From Ptychodera flava (Eukaryota; Hemichordata; Enteropneusta; Ptychoderidae), in assembly GCF_041260155.1 (NCBI RefSeq), contig NW_027248277.1:19558872-19622871 (forward strand): a stretch of DNA of 64,000 bases, written 5' to 3'. Each line of letters opens with the position of its first letter. Position 1 is the first letter of the stretch. The notes beneath the pieces were generated by a model. The model made no database searches. It was not told the origin of the DNA and saw only the letters and a program-made list of their open reading frames with translations. Made by a program: the position numbers and the translations under genes. This document shows, in pieces, positions 35,877-47,573 of the stretch.

Positions 35877-36239
35877 TTTTTCAAAACCGCTGGTCAGACA
35901 GCTTTAATATTTGGCTAACAGGTCCCTAGGATGACCTTAGTGAGATGATTTCATACAGTCAGGAAATACGTAATTTTGTATCCATGTCTATAGTAGCTTC
36001 AGGGACATTGGCCCTATGTTTAAGATAATGCGGTGATTCAGTAAGCATTTGAAATGGTGAACTGTATTTGGTGTTGAAATGCGGTAAAAAATAATGAGAA
36101 AACATAGCTGAGGTGATTTCAGCAGGTTTGGTTTCCAACAAATATATTCAAAGTTTTTTCAATGTTAAAGAGTGATGGAGGGGGGGGGGGGAGTCCTGGC
36201 AGATTTTGAAAAAAATCCAAACAAATGTCAATAAAAAAA

Positions 36240-36372
36240 TCAGCCACAGAAGGTTTGTCAAAAAGAAAAGGTGGGATAGTGGGAAAAAAAGAATGTACAA
36301 TGTATCGGATAAAAAGATAATGTTCCTCATCAATCTTCCAGACAACCCCTTTTATCAAATGGTACTCCCCTG
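36240..36372. repeat. Dispersed repeat, second copy of the 0.5-kb fragment
   Basis: Contains CCTCATCAATCTTCCAGACA and neighbouring sequence shared with 500-575. A poly(G) run of 12 precedes it at about 36180. Confidence 0.5.
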
Positions 36373-36575
36373 ATGTATTTTTGTTTGCAATTAACCATGC
36401 AGTGTATTTTAGTTTAAGATGTCAATCAAGTTAGGTAAGGATTTGAAAGGAATAGTCAAGTTCACCACAGTTAAATTTCTTAACTTTATCTCTTGTGTCA
36501 TCATCCTTGTGTAATTGGTTAAGTTTGTAAGTTGCTCCAGATGTGGATGTACCAGCTGTTCTGGAAGAAAACAAT

Positions 36576-39500
36576 CGAGTTTGTTAAATCAACAAGTCAC
36601 TCTCAGTCTCTGGTTGTGCATTGACTCCTTTTATTTCTAAAGCCGACGTTTCGAACCCACACGGGGGTTCTCTCTTCAGGGCACTAAACAAATGAAAGAA
36701 AACATATTCAAAGCGTAAATACAAAGATAACAAAGCTATTTGTGAAAGCCGTACAGAAGTGGTAAAAATGAATACAGTATAGTGGTTGCTAAATTAATGG
36801 ATACAATATGCAATATAATAGTTGCAAAAAATAAAGAAGACGAACTGATAAGGCAATACACTATTTACAGTGGTGAAACTTACATTGTAGGAGCGTAGAG
36901 CCGGTAGTGTGTGGCTCAAACTCTAGGTGGAACAGAGTGTGAAGGAGAGGGCTCCCTAGTAGCTAATACAATGGTGAAAATGGATATGGAGTTAGGGGTC
37001 ACCAGTCTTTTTTGTTGATACCATAAGGGTGGAGGGTATTAAGTTTCAGTTCGAGTGATTTTCTTATTTTATCTTGTTTCGAGTAAACTTTGCAAATACC
37101 GATGAAAGTGAAATGATTGATGCTGTGATCCGGGCTATTGAAATGTTGGGCGATTAGGGTGGGTTTATTTGAACGTATGCTGTACAGGTGTTCATAGATT
37201 CTTTTCCGGAGTTCGCGTTTTGTTTCTCCAACATACAGAAGGTGACATTTGGAGCATTGTATTGTGTAGATGACATTCCGGGTGCTGCATGATAATTGGC
37301 CGGTTATTTTGTATGAGTTACCAGTGGTGTGGTTGATGATGACATCATGGTCCTGAATTAACATAAATTTGCATTGATTGCATTGTGTGCATGGCTGGCA
37401 TTTTCCTGGGGTTGGGGTGTTAATAGTGGTGTGCAATTTTGATCTCACAAGTGTTTTCTGAGATTAGGCGGTTGGCGATAGGCTACAACGGGAACAGTTG
37501 GGAAGGCTTCTTTTGTTATTTTGTTTGACTGAATGATGGGCCAATGTTTTCTGATGATGTTCGATATTTTTGGTAGCGCTGGGTTGTAAGTGGTGATGAA
37601 TGGTATGCGATTTGGGCCGGTTTTTGTAGGCTTGGAACATGTGATGAGATCTGGGCGTTTTATGTTTTGGCTTCTTTAATGGCGGTGTTGATTAGAGGAT
37701 TTTGTAATTTCTGTTGAGGAGGTGTTTTTTCAGGTTTATGACTTCCGAATCATAAAGATGATCTGTGGAACAAATTCTCCTGTATCTTAGGGCCTGGCTC
37801 CAGGATTGAACGAAAGATATGGTGTGGATGGCAGGAGGTGGTTAGAAGATACATATGTTTATCTGTGGGTTTGTTGTATATAGTGGTTTCAATTTTGTTA
37901 CCTTGCAAGATCATAAGTGTGTCCAGAAATGGTAATTGGGATGAGCTATGCTCTATTGTAAACTTCAGGGTGGGATGGGCCGCGTTACTGTACTGGTGAA
38001 ATTCAATGAGCTTTTCCAGCCCGTGTGACCAAATAAAACGGATGTCGTCTATGAAACGTTTCCAGTGGGCTGGTTTAGGTTATAGTTGGCTAGAATGTCA
38101 CCTTCCAGTCTACCCATGGTGATGTTGGCATATGATGGAGCAACTTTACTCCCCATTGCGGTGCCATGTGTTTGGAGATAGTATTTGTCATTGAATTTAA
38201 AGTAGTTTCTGGTGAGAATGAATTTTAACATGTCTATTATAAGATCAGGGTGAGTGGAATTATGTGCGTAATTATCTAGGGCTTGTTTAACAGATGTGAT
38301 ACCATATTCGTGTGGGATATTTGTGTATAGGGAAACTACATCCATAGTGACAATGAGGGAGTCGTTTGTTAACTTGATTTGATCAAGGTCTTGCAGATGA
38401 TGTTTGGTGTCTTTGAGATAGGAGGGGAGAGATTTAACTATTGGTTGGAGATGATGGTCAACAAATTTTGCTAGAGGTGTAGTTAGAGAATTGCATTGTG
38501 GGACAATTGGTCTAAGTGGCGTGTCTTGTTTATGGATCTTGGGAAGGCCGTAGAAGTAACCTGGGGTGGGTTCTTTGGGAATAAGGTGAATGGCAGTTTC
38601 ATGTGTTATCCACTTTTTAGTTTCCCATTTTCTTACCAGTTTCTCTAGTTCTTTTAGATATTCAGTGGTAGGGTCATATTTGAGAGGGGTGTAGTATGTA
38701 GAGTCATTCAATTGTTCCTCGCATTTGTTTATGTACCAGTTAGTGTCCATGACAACTACGCCGCTCCCCTTATCTGCTGGCTTGATGGTAATTTCGTTGT
38801 CGTTTTGTAGTTCTGTGATGGCGCTTCTCTCGTCTTTGGGAATGTTGTCATATGTGCGTCTCCAATTGTTTGTGTCAAGGATGTCATCTTCGATGTTTTC
38901 TAGAAATGCTTCTAAAGCTGGCTGGTTGCTTCTTGGTGGGTTATATCCAGACTTTTCCTTTTTGAACGGTCCTACGTTGGTGTCATAATTCTCAGTATCA
39001 TCTGATTCGGTGTCTCTGAACATAAATTGGAGGCGACACCTTCGTTGAAATCTTGGATATCGGTTTGTAGTTCCATCTTGTTGATGTGGTGTGGTTTGGG
39101 GCAAAATGAGAGACCTCTTGATAGGACTGAAATTTGTGGTGGTGTAAGGGTTTTTTGCGAGAGATTTGTGACTGTGATGTCATTATGTTCTTTGTTTTTT
39201 GTTTTTGGGTGTTCTTTTTGTTGCTGGTTGATTTTCTTTTGACGAAATGGCGATCTTTCCTTTGTTTCTTACGGAACGCAGTGATTTTGTCAACCCATTC
39301 GCGGATCTTTGTTCTCAAATAGCATGATTCAGTTGTAGTTAATTTGTCTCTGGTTTCTTCATAGATCTTATTTATAGTCCGGCCAATGTAATTGATTGTC
39401 TTTCTGTGTTCTGTTACGATCAGTTTCATACATGTCTTTTCTGTTCGGTTAATAATATTGTTCCATTTTCTGTGAAATTTTCCATCGGTGGCATGAATGT

Positions 39501-39791
39501 TGGGATTTAGTTTGATTCGGAGTCCCTTCGGTGTGGTGTTGGTGCACAGGTGTTCGGATAAAGTATTGATGTGGCTTACCAGATGTATACGTCTTTGTTC
39601 TAGTCGTTTAAGCTTGTTGTAGTAGAACCACTGTGTTTCATTCATTTTGGTGTAAGTACCATGGGATCCTGTAGGGATGCAGGGGACTTCGCTGGAAGTA
39701 TATCAGATGAGTTTGCTTGGAATACCAGTATCAGTCCAACCAGGGTATAGCAACACCAGCGGGTCTGGAGACTTGGACTTGAATAGGTCAT
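36576..39791 (-). mobile_element. Penelope-like element, unit 1 (3'-most)
   Basis: On the minus strand the parts run, from right to left: an N-terminal basic region; a reverse transcriptase with motif A (MDVVSLYTNIP), motif B (GTAMGSKVAPSYAN) and catalytic FIDD; a Cys-rich linker (PCTQCNQC); and a GIY-YIG endonuclease (VIYTIQCSKCHLLYVGETKR). Then comes the non-coding terminal repeat with a hammerhead-like core. FIDD and a GIY-YIG domain after the RT identify an endonuclease-bearing Penelope-like element, not a LINE or LTR element. The coding frame is broken by several changes. Plus-strand frames here are shadows. Confidence 0.85.
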
Positions 39792-39860
39792 AATCGAGTT
39801 TGTTAAATCAACAAGTCACTCTCAGTCTCTGGTTGTACATTGACTCCTTTTATTTCTAAA

Positions 39861-39901
39861 GCCGACGTTTCGAACCCACACGGGGGTTCTTCTTCAGGGC
39901 A
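39861..39901 (-). ncRNA. Hammerhead-ribozyme-like core in the Penelope terminal repeat (unit 2 example)
   Basis: On the element strand: GCC-CTGAAGA-A-GAACCC-CCGTGT-GGGTTC-GAAA-CGTC-GGC. This matches the hammerhead order: stem I (GCC/GGC), CUGANGA, a perfect 6-bp stem II, GAAA, a short self-complementary ACGU stem III, and a GUC cleavage triplet. One extra A lies beside stem II. Equivalent cores lie at about 36642-36682, 44423-44463, 47643-47683 and, in plus orientation, 51038-51079. Penelope-like elements are known to carry hammerhead motifs in their terminal repeats. Activity is not shown. Confidence 0.5.
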
Positions 39902-41740
39902 CTAAACAAATGAAAGAAAACATATTCAAAGCAGATAACAAAGCTATTTGTGAAAGCCGTACAGAAGTGGTAAAAATGAATACAGTATAGTGGTTGCTAA
40001 ATTAATGGATACAATATGCAATATAATAGTTGCAAAAAAAAAGAAGACGAACTGATAAGGCAATACACTATTTACAGTGGTGAAACTTACATTGTAGGAG
40101 CGTAGAGCCGGTAGTGTGTGGCTCAAACTCTAGGTGGAACAGAGTGTGAAGGAGAGGGCTCCCTAGTAGCTAATACAATGGTGAAAATGGATATGGAGTT
40201 AGGGGGTCACCAGTCTTTTTTGTTGATACCATAAGGGTGGAGGGTATTAAGTTTCAGTTCGAGTGATTTTCTTATTTTATCTTGTTTCGAGTAAACTTTG
40301 CAAATACCGATGAAAGTGAAATGATTGATGCTGTGATCCGGGCTATTGAAATGTTGGGCGATTAGGGTGGTTTATTTGAACGTATGCTGTACAGGTGTTC
40401 ATAGATTCTTTTCCGGAGTTCGCGTTTTGTTTCTCCAACATACAGAAGGTGACATTTGGAGCATTGTATTGTGTAGATGACATTCCGGGTGCTGCATGAT
40501 AATTGGCCGGTTATTTTGTATGAGTTACCAGTGGTGTGGTTGATGATGACATCATGGTCCTGAATTAACATAAATTTGCATTGATTGCATTGTGTGCATG
40601 GCTGGCATTTTCCTGGGGTTGGGGTGTTAATAGTGGTGTGCAATTTTGATCTCACAAGTGTTTTTCTGAGATTAGGCGGTTGGCGATAGGCTACAACGGG
40701 AACAGTTGGGAAGGCTTCTTTTGTTATTTTGTTTGACTGAATGATGGGCCAATGTTTTCTGATGATGTTCGATATTTTTGGTAGCGCTGGGTTGTAAGTG
40801 GTGATGAATGGTATGCGATTTGGGCCGGTTTTTGTAGGCTTGGAACATGTGATGAGATCTGGGCGTTTTATGTTTTTGGCTTCTTTAATGGCGGTGTTGA
40901 TTAGAGGGGTTTTGTAATTTCTGTTGAGGAGGTGTTTTTTCAGGTTTATGACTTCCGAATCATAAAGATGATCTGTGGAACAAATTCTCCTGTATCTTAG
41001 GGCCTGGCTCCAGGGGATTGAACGAAAGATATGGTGTGGATGGCAGGAGGTGGTTAGAAGATACATATGTTTATCTGTGGGTTTGTTGTATATAGTGGTT
41101 TCAATTTTGTTACCTTGCAAGATCATAAGTGTGTCCAGAAATGGTAATTGGGATGAGCTATGCTCTATTGTAAACTTCAGGGTGGGATGGGCCGCGTTAC
41201 TGTACTGGTGAAATTCAATGAGCTTTTCCAGCCCGTGTGACCAAATAAAACGGATGTCGTCTATGAAACGTTTCCAGTGGGCTGGTTTAGGGTTATAGTT
41301 GCTAGAATGTCACCTTCCAGTCTACCCATGGTGATGTTGGCATATGATGGAGCAACTTTACTCCCCATTGCGGTGCCATGTGTTTGGAGATAGTATTTGT
41401 CATTGAATTTAAAGTAGTTTCTGGTGAGAATGAATTTTAACATGTCTATTATAAGATCAGGTGAGTGGAATTATGTGCGTAATTATCTAGGGCTTGTTTA
41501 ACAGATGTGATACCATATTCGTGTGGGATATTTGTGTATAGGGAAACTACATCCATAGTGACAATGAGGGAGTCGTTTGTTAACTTGATTTGATCAAGGT
41601 CTTGCAGATGATGTTTGGTGTCTTTGAGATAGGAGGGGAGAGATTTAACTATTGGTTGGAGATGATGGTCAACAATTTTGCTAGAGGTGTAGTTAGAGAA
41701 TTGCATTGTGGGACAATTGGTCTAAGTGGCGTGTCTTGTT

Positions 41741-43085
41741 CAGTGTTTCCTCTGGCTAATTTTTTCTGTTAGCCATACTGGCTAATTAGCATCAAAACTG
41801 ATTAGCCACCATTTAGCAACCAAAATGTTTCAGTATGAGCGTGCCCACAGAGTTTTCCTAGGAAAAGAAATCATATATTGGCTAATTGCATAACAATACA
41901 TGCAATTGTTATGGTAATGATTTTTAATGCTTTTTAATGCTCTGGGGAGATTACAGTGGTATATTTCAAAGAAAACAACATACAAATGTACACACACATA
42001 TTTTTAACACAGTCATGTGAACAACTTTTTATTTCTCGTTCGTCAAGATACTGTATCAACACATTGTTGAACACTGTCCCCACACTGACAGATCAAGATA
42101 CTTTCTTGGACAGATCTAGAGCCAGTGATTCACTTTCACAATCCATGATCTCTATAAAAAAAGCATTCAGCTTTTCCACAAGTCCTTCTCTAAAAGGTAT
42201 ACTTGATGCTTCATGTTCATTTAGTTTACAAAGTACACCAGAACAAAATATTCTTCTGTCTTTCATATTTGACCAAACAGTGAAAGCTCTGTTTTGAAAG
42301 TCAAATTGCTCGATATCAGGGCCTACAATTGCAATCCTCATTAATCTGTCGACAGTTTTTGCTTTGGTGGCTGTAGGCCTACAGTAAAATTACTCGCCAG
42401 TCTGTGCCCTGCGGTACGTTCATGTTTGGTGAAGTTGTCTTTTTTAAAAAACTTCATATGACCGACCAGATGTCAAAATATTGTTCTGCCCTGCTGATTG
42501 GCACACTTTACAGAAAAACATTTGTTTGTCTTTCTCTAAATTCTCAAAAATCAACCAAGGGAATTCGACAAACCATTCCTCCTGTAATTTACGTTTCTTC
42601 TCAACACTGCCCTTGGTCACGTTTTCTAGCGTTTCTTGCCGCTTTCACTTGTACAGACAGTGGAGCTCGCCAGTGACTGAGAGTTTACCGGTAGTGATTC
42701 AGGGTCTCTGGCTATCGGGTTGCATTCTGCTGGCCCTATTGAACTTTGATCAGTGTCGGCTGCTTTTCTGTCCGTAAGAGGTCATTATGTAAGCGACCCG
42801 TCAATGCACCATGTGTGCTATTCAAATCAATCATGGCGGGTCATTAAAAACGTTTCAGCGACGTTCAGCTTAAACCCCCTAGACTATTGTTTAAAAGTCA
42901 ACAGAGCGTGCGCAATACCACCCATTTTTAAACCCCTTATGCCAAGAGGGAAAACAGTGGCAATGACTCAACACTTCCGCATTAGGAATTTGGATTCGCC
43001 AGCTGGCGAACTGGTCTTCAAAAAATTCGCCAAATGGACATTCCATTCGCCAATTGCCTAATTGGCGAACGCAGCGGAAACACTG
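41741..43085 (-). mobile_element. hAT-like transposon, internally deleted, inserted in Penelope unit 2
   Basis: Ends CAGTGTTTCC / GGAAACACTG with a 5-bp duplication TTGTT; the uninterrupted site is visible in the other Penelope units. TTAGCC/GGCTAA and TTCGCC/GGCGAA subterminal motifs cluster at the left and right ends. On the minus strand a segment near 42440-42590 reads EEWFVEFPWLIFENLEKDKQ then FFCKVCQSAG, the TTF-type zinc finger seen in ZNF862-like hAT proteins. Just downstream (42341-42093) IAIVGPDIEQFDF and a following RRI resemble the C-terminal tail of the same proteins. The central catalytic part is missing. A hAT subgroup with 5-bp target duplications fits best. Confidence 0.7.
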
Positions 43086-44353
43086 TTGTTTATGGATCTT
43101 GGGAAGGCCGTAGAAGTAACCTGGGGTGGGTTCTTTGGGAATAAGGTGAATGGCAGTTTCATGTGTTATCCACTTTTTAGTTTCCCATTTTCTTACCAGT
43201 TTCTCTAGTTCTTTTAGATATTCATGGTAGGGTCATATTTGAGAGGGGTGTAGTATGTAGAGTCATTCAATTGTTCCTCGCATTTGTTTATGTACCAGTT
43301 AGTGTCCATGACAACTACGCCGCTCCCCTTATCTGCTGGCTTGATGGTAATTTCGTTGTCGTTCTGTAGTTCTGTGATGGCGCTTCTCTCGTCTTTGGGA
43401 ATGTTGTCATATGTGCGTCTCCAATTGTTTGTGTCAAGGATGTCATCTTCGATGTTTCTAGAAATGCTTCTAAAGCTGGCTGGTTGCTTCTTGGTGGGTT
43501 ATATCCAGACTTTTCCTTTTTGAACGGTCCTACGTTGGTGTCATAATTCTCAGTATCATCTGATTCGGTGTCTCTGAACATAAATTGGAGGCGACACCTT
43601 CGTTTGAAATCTTGGATATCGGTTTGTAGTTCCATCTTGTTGATGTGGTGTGGTTTGGGGCAAAATGAGAGACCTCTTGATAGGACTGAAATTTGTGTGG
43701 TGTAAGGGTTTTTTGCGAGAGATTTGTGACTGTGATGTCATTATGTTCTTTGTTTTTTTGTTTTTGGGTGTTCTTTTTGTTGCTTGCTGGTTGATTTTCT
43801 TTTGACGAAATGGCGATCTTTCCTTTGTTTCTTACGGAACGCAGTGATTTTGTCAACCCATTCGCGGATCTTTGTTCTCAAATAGCATGATTCAGTTGTA
43901 GTTAATTTGTCTCTGGTTTCTTCATAGATCTTATTTATAGTCCGGCCAATGTAATTGATTGTCTTTCTGTGTTCTGTTACGATCAGTTTCATACATGTCT
44001 TTTCTGTTCGGTTAATAATATTGTTCCATTTTCTGTGAAATTTTCCATCGGTGGCATGAATGTTGGGATTTAGTTTGATTCGGAGTCCCTTCGTGTGGTG
44101 TTGGTGCACAGGTGTTCGGATAAAGTATTGATGTGGCTTACCAGATGTATACGTCTTTGTTCTAGTCGTTTAAGCTTGTTGTAGTAGAACCACTGTGTTT
44201 CATCATTTTTGGTGTAAGTACCATGGGATCCTGTAAGGATGCAGGGGACTTCGCTGGAAGTATATCAGATGAGTTTGCTTGGAATACCAGTATCAGTCCA
44301 ACCAGGGTATAGCAACACCAGCGGGTCTGGAGACTTGGACTTGAATAGGTCAT

Positions 44354-47300
44354 AATCGAGTTTGTTAAATCAACAAGTCACTCTCAGTCTCTGGTTGTAC
44401 ATTGACTCCTTTTATTTCTAAAGCCGACGTTTCGAACCCACACGGGGGTTCTTCTTCAGGGCACTAAACAAATGAAAGAAAACATATTCAAAGCGTAAAT
44501 ACAAAGATAACAAAGCTATTTGTGAAAGCCGTACAGAAGTGGTAAAAATGAATACAGTATAGTGGTTGCTAAATTAATGGATACAATATGCAATATAATA
44601 GTTGCAAAAATAAAGAAGACGAACTGATAAGGCAATACACTATTTACAGTGGTGAAACTTACATTGTAGGAGCGTAGAGCCGGTAGTGTGTGGCTCAAAC
44701 TCTAGGTGGAACAGAGTGTGAAGGAGAGGGCTCCCTAGTAGCTAATACAATGGTGAAAATGGATATGGAGTTAGGGGTCACCAGTCTTTTTTGTTGATAC
44801 CATAAGGGTGGAGGGTATTAAGTTTCAGTTCGAGTGATTTTCTTATTTTATCTTGTTTCGAGTAAACTTTGCAAATACCGATGAAAGTGAAATGATTGAT
44901 GCTGTGATCCGGGCTATTGAAATGTTGGGCGATTAGGGTGGTTTATTTGAACGTATGCTGTACAGGTGTTCATAGATTCTTTTCCGGAGTTCGCGTTTTG
45001 TTTCTCCAACATACAGAAGGTGACATTTGGAGCATTGTATTGTGTAGATGACATTCCGGGTGCTGCATGATAATTGGCCGGTTATTTTGTATGAGTTACC
45101 AGTGGTGTGGTTGATGATGACATCATGGTCCTGAATTAACATAAATTTGCATTGATTGCATTGTGTGCATGGCTGGCATTTTCCTGGGGTTGGGGTGTTA
45201 ATAGTGGTGTGCAATTTTGATCTCACAAGTGTTTTTCTGAGATTAGGCGGTTGGCGATAGGCTACAACGGGAACAGTTGGGAAGGCTTCTTTTGTTATTT
45301 TGTTTGACTGAATGATGGGCCAATGTTTTCTGATGATGTTCGATATTTTTGGTAGCGCTGGGTTGTAAGTGGTGATGAATGGTATGCGATTGGGCCGGTT
45401 TTTGTAGGCTTGGAAAATGTGATGAGATCTGGGCGTTTTATGTTTTTGGCTTCTTTAATGGCGGTGTTGATTAGAGGGGTTTTGTAATTTCTGTTGAGGA
45501 GGTGTTTTTTCAGGTTTATGACTTCCGAATCATAAAGATGATCTGTGGAACAAATTCTCCTGTATCTTAGGGCCTGGCTCCAGGGGATTGAACGAAAGAT
45601 ATGGTGTGGATGGCAGGAGGTGGTTAGAAGATACATATGTTTATCTGTGGGTTTGTTGTATATAGTGGTTTCAATTTTGTTACCTTGCAAGATCATAAGT
45701 GTGTCCAGAAATGGTAATTGGGATGAGCTATGCTCTATTGTAAACTTCAGGGTGGGATGGGCCGCGTTACTGTACTGGTGAAATTCAATGAGCTTTTCCA
45801 GCCCGTGTGACCAAATAAAACGGATGTCGTCTATGAAACGTTTCCAGTGGGCTGGTTTAGGGTTATAGTTGGCTAGAATGTCACCTTCCAGTCTACCCAT
45901 GGTGATGTTGGCATATGATGGAGCAACTTTACTCCCCATTGCGGTGCCATGTGTTTGGAGATAGTATTTGTCATTGAATTTAAAGTAGTTTCTGGTGAGA
46001 ATGAATTTTACATGTCTATTATAAGATCAGGGTGAGTGGAATTATGTGCGTAATTATCTAGGGCTTGTTTAACAGATGTGATACCATATTCGTGTGGGAT
46101 ATTTGTGTATAGGGAAACTACATCCATAGTGACAATGAGGGAGTCGTTTGTTAACTTGATTTGATCAAGGTCTTGCAGATGATGTTTGGTGTCTTTGAGA
46201 TAGGAGGGAGAGATTTAACTATTGGTTGGAGATGATGGTCAACAAATTTTGCTAGAGGTGTAGTTAGAGAATTGCATTGTGGGACAATTGGTCTAAGTGG
46301 CGTGTCTTGTTTATGGATCTTGGGAAGGCCGTAGAAGTAACCTGGGGTGGGTTCTTTGGGAATAAGGTGAATGGCAGTTTCATGTGTTATCCACTTTTTA
46401 GTTTCCCATTTTCTTACCAGTTTCTCTAGTTCTTTTAGATATTCAGTGGTAGGGTCATATTTGAGAGGGTGTAGTATGTAGAGTCATTCAATTGTTCCTC
46501 GCATTTGTTTATGTACCAGTTAGTGTCCATGACAACTACGCCGCTCCCCTTATCTGCTGGCTTGATGGTAATTTCGTTGTCGTTTTGTAGTTCTGTGATG
46601 GCGCTTCTCTCGTCTTTGGGAATGTTGTCATATGTGCGTCTCCAATTGTTTGTGTCAAGGATGTCATCTTCGATGTTTTCTAGAAATGCTTCTAAAGCTG
46701 GCTGGTTGCTTCTTGGTGGGTTATATCCAGACTTTTCCTTTTTGAACGGTCCTACGTTGGTGTCATAATTCTCAGTATCATCTGATTCGGTGTCTCTGAA
46801 CATAAATTGGAGGCGACACCTTCGTTTGAAATCTTGGATATCGGTTTGTAGTTCCATCTTGTTGATGTGGTGTGGTTTGGGGCAAAATGAGAGACCTCTT
46901 GATAGGACTGAAATTTGTGGTGGTGTAAGGGTTTTTTGCGAGAGATTTGTGACTGTGATGTCATTATGTTCTTTGTTTTTTTGTTTTTGGGTGTTCTTTT
47001 TGTTGCTGGTTGATTTTCTTTTGACGAAATGGCGATCTTTCCTTTGTTTCTTACGGAACGCAGTGATTTTGTCAACCCATTCGCGGATCTTTGTTCTCAA
47101 ATAGCATGATTCAGTTGTAGTTAATTTGTCTCTGGTTTCTTCATAGATCTTATTTATAGTCCGGCCAATGTAATTGATTGTCTTTCTGTGTTCTGTTACG
47201 ATCAGTTCATACATGTCTTTTCTGTTCGGTTAATAATATTGTTCCATTTTCTGTGAAATTTTCCATCGGTGGCATGAATGTTGGGATTTAGTTTGATTCG

Positions 47301-47573
47301 GAGTCCCTTCGGTGTGGTGTTGGTGCACAGGTGTTCGGATAAAGTATTGATGTGGCTTACCAGATGTATACGTCTTTGTTCTAGTCGTTTAAGCTTGTTG
47401 TAGTAGAACCACTGTGTTTCATTCATTTTTGGTGTAAGTACCATGGGATCCTGTAAGGATGCAGGGGACTTCGCTGGAAGTATATCAGATGAGTTTGCTT
47501 GGAATACCAGTATCAGTCCAACCAGGGTATAGCAACACCAGCGGGTCTGGAGACTTGGACTTGAATAGGTCAT
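44354..47573 (-). mobile_element. Penelope-like element, unit 3
   Basis: Full-length unit (about 3.22 kb) with N-terminal region, reverse transcriptase, Cys-rich linker, GIY-YIG endonuclease and terminal repeat. Broken by several changes, but among the best-preserved of the four. Confidence 0.85.

Larger units (their letters stand above)
39792..44353 (-). mobile_element. Penelope-like element, unit 2 (split by a DNA transposon)
   Basis: Same parts and order as unit 1. It is interrupted in the reverse transcriptase region by a 1345-bp hAT-like element at 41741-43085. Apart from that insert it is the same length as the other units and nearly identical to them. Broken, with several changes besides the insert. 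Confidence 0.85.

Noticed and set aside
38725-46768. Recurring plus-strand frames of 60-105 codons across the Penelope units
   Set aside because: Antisense shadows of the minus-strand reverse transcriptase and endonuclease regions; they recur only because the units are copies.
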